From contig OZ014415.1 in the NCBI GenBank assembly GCA_963965975.1, forward strand, positions 935,001-999,000: a stretch of DNA of 64,000 nt, read 5' to 3'. This document shows, in pieces, positions 63,101 through 64,000 of the stretch. Below the pieces are notes generated by a model, which worked only from the letters and a program-made list of their open reading frames with translations, was not told where the DNA came from and ran no database searches. The translations under genes and the position numbers were made by a program. Each line of letters opens with the position of its first letter. Position 1 is the first letter of the stretch. Source of the stretch: Xestospongia bergquistia. Taxonomy: Eukaryota > Porifera > Demospongiae > Haplosclerida > Petrosiidae.

Positions 63101-64000
63101 AGCTATTCTGCTTATACAAGTAAAGAGTATATGTAGCAGTATAATTTGATACTAGGACCAGCTGGAAAGTCCTAGTCTGTAAACAAAACACAAATAAATT
63201 ACCAAATTTTTATATTTTAGTATTTTTAAGGTATATTCTTACTACTAATATTAACAATTTCTGTGTAATAATTTATTACAAAATATTATTTATCTTTATA
63301 TGTACATATATAAATACCTCATTCTCATGGCTAATTCCTAAATAAGGTACTGCATTAGACCAAGTGGATACAAGAACCCATTTTCCATCAAAAGTCCCCT
63401 CACTGAATTCCTGGACCCTATCAGAGGCAATTTTCAGTATATTCTGGGCCCTGAGACCATCTGATGAAGTATACACTTTATAAAAGAGAGCAGACATGTT
63501 TTCAGAGGTTCGGAGGTCAAGATCTGTCCAGTAAGGTGCTAGAATGGGAAGTTGAGCTTGACCGTATGGGAATGGAATTGCTTGCCAATTAAGATAGGGT
63601 CTGGTTAGCGAAAGGATGCCATTTGATGTGATCTATAGATTAGAATGGATAGTAAAATGGATGAATGGATAGTATAATGGATGAATGATGGATAGTAAAA
63701 TGGATGAATGGATAGTATAATGGATGAATGGATAGTAAAATGGATGAATGATGGATAGTATAATGGATGAATGGATAGTATAATGGATGAATGATGGATA
63801 GTAAAATGGATGAATGGATAGTATAATGGATGAATGATGGATAGTAAAATGGATGAATGGATAGTATAATGGATGAATGATGGATAGTAAAATGGATAAA
63901 TGGATAGTATAATGGATGAATGATGGATAGTAAAATGGATGAATGCATAGTAAAATGGATGGATAATAGCCTATGAATGGATCTACGCCTTACATAAATT
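51317..64000 (-). CDS. Giant adhesion receptor: NIDO-AMOP-VWD-EGF-cadherin repeats-TM (5' end outside window)
   Basis: Read from the right edge: a partial exon ends at about 63994; NIDO at 63318-63632 (TSNGILSLTRPYLNWQ, LAPYWTDLDLR); AMOP at 62528-63176 (CLQWVSEQ...WTKNLPDCPC); VWD at 61782-62378 (GDPHFETLDGHNYTFNGLGE); the post-VWD exon 61322-61582 (WHVSESASIFHYHS...CLYDIAQTGDLSLG); a linker at 60722-60846; an EGF exon at 60203-60602; two calcium EGFs (about 59901-60023 and 59726-59852); two more EGF-like exons (about 59531-59672 and 59279-59404). One giant exon (52677-59196, 2.17 kaa) encodes about 20 cadherin repeats and the TM (VVILSILVLIMFVIVCVLAV). Four small exons (52511-52617, 52353-52462, 51955-52258, 51317-51459) encode the tail, ending SSSRKPPSTT. 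The NIDO-AMOP-VWD block is that of MUC4, SUSD2 and insect Mesh. I see no obvious classical beta-catenin-binding motif in the tail. Role in cell adhesion is inferred. Confidence 0.9.
51557..51789. repeat. Long near-perfect palindrome in the last cadherin intron
   Basis: Two arms of about 113 bp meet at ACTGAC near 51670. Each arm reads from outside: AAATTGTTAGATATATATAT, (AG)n, CATTAAGAACATGGTAATGA, TTTCTAAGTTAATGA, then GTTTCAACCC and a GTC-rich centre. A few mismatches lie near the middle. The right arm contains CTGATGA...GAAAC, which resembles a hammerhead ribozyme core found in some retroelements, but I cannot form the full fold. A foldback element is likely. Confidence 0.75.
59405..59530. 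repeat. (GGAT/GAAT)n microsatellite in cadherin gene intron
   Basis: ATGGATTGATGAATGAAAGA-type repeats between two EGF-like exons. Similar intronic arrays of the same gene lie at 62390-62515 and 63638-63962; the last has a longer unit with GGATAGTAAAATGGATGAAT. Confidence 0.9.
60024..60168 (-). repeat. (CT)n tract (minus strand) at a 3' splice site
   Basis: GAGAGACA repeats on the plus strand, thus TCTC/TGTC on the coding strand, ending in CTCTAG directly before the calcium-EGF exon at about 60023. Confidence 0.9.
61055..61278. repeat. Minisatellite in cadherin gene intron
   Basis: About eight copies of a GGTAGGTACGTTGGTATAGT-type unit, with variable short spacers, between the linker exon and the post-VWD exon. 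A related GTGGTATGT core recurs throughout. Non-coding. Confidence 0.85.

Overview
The window looks like animal nuclear DNA from a demosponge, most like Amphimedon queenslandica. This is inferred from gene content and style, not from a search. The DNA is AT-rich and gene-dense, with many short GT-AG introns, long CT microsatellites at 3' splice sites and (ATCC)n/(GGAT)n arrays in introns. Genes stand on both strands in convergent and head-to-head pairs. I see no prokaryotic operon, CRISPR array, rRNA or tRNA. Exon maps were made by hand from splice signals and phase; where exons are listed, every phase was checked.

Layout. 74-124 (+): last exon of an unidentified gene. 382-4025 (-): N4BP2-like CUE/P-loop kinase protein, 8 exons, 867 aa. 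4182-15443 (+): ABCD3/PMP70 peroxisomal half-transporter, 23 exons, 663 aa, head-to-head with N4BP2-like. 16180-23277 (+): 952-aa single-pass receptor with five Ig-like domains, one FN3 and a Cys-rich juxtamembrane region, in 11 exons. 24297-25297 (-): HD-superfamily phosphohydrolase, 233 aa. About 26259-26650: GC-rich, hairpin-rich block of unknown nature. 26983-48028: three direct tandem repeats of about 6.6-7.3 kb, each with a complete CMTR1 (mRNA cap 2'-O-methyltransferase 1) gene. 48057-51053: two intronless, head-to-head GT10 fucosyltransferases of the FUT10/FUT11 (POFUT3/4) type. 51317 to beyond the right edge (-): a giant adhesion receptor, NIDO-AMOP-VWD-EGFs-about 20 cadherin repeats-TM-cytoplasmic tail.

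Main points. (1) CMTR1 copies A and B replace the second lysine of the K-D-K-E catalytic tetrad with Gln, while copy C keeps it. Copy A also has a decayed G-patch, and A and B carry different in-frame N-terminal deletions. This looks like one enzyme plus two candidate pseudoenzymes in a recent array. (2) The cadherin has an uncommon domain combination, and its repeats alternate between linkers with and without the calcium motif. (3) Long CT tracts abut 3' splice sites in sense orientation on both strands. (4) A 60-bp satellite occurs in introns of two different genes.

Functional coherence is limited: these are unlinked housekeeping genes (cap methylation, peroxisomal transport) beside surface and secretory-pathway genes (Ig receptor, cadherin, fucosyltransferases). 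The fucosyltransferase-cadherin adjacency may be chance.
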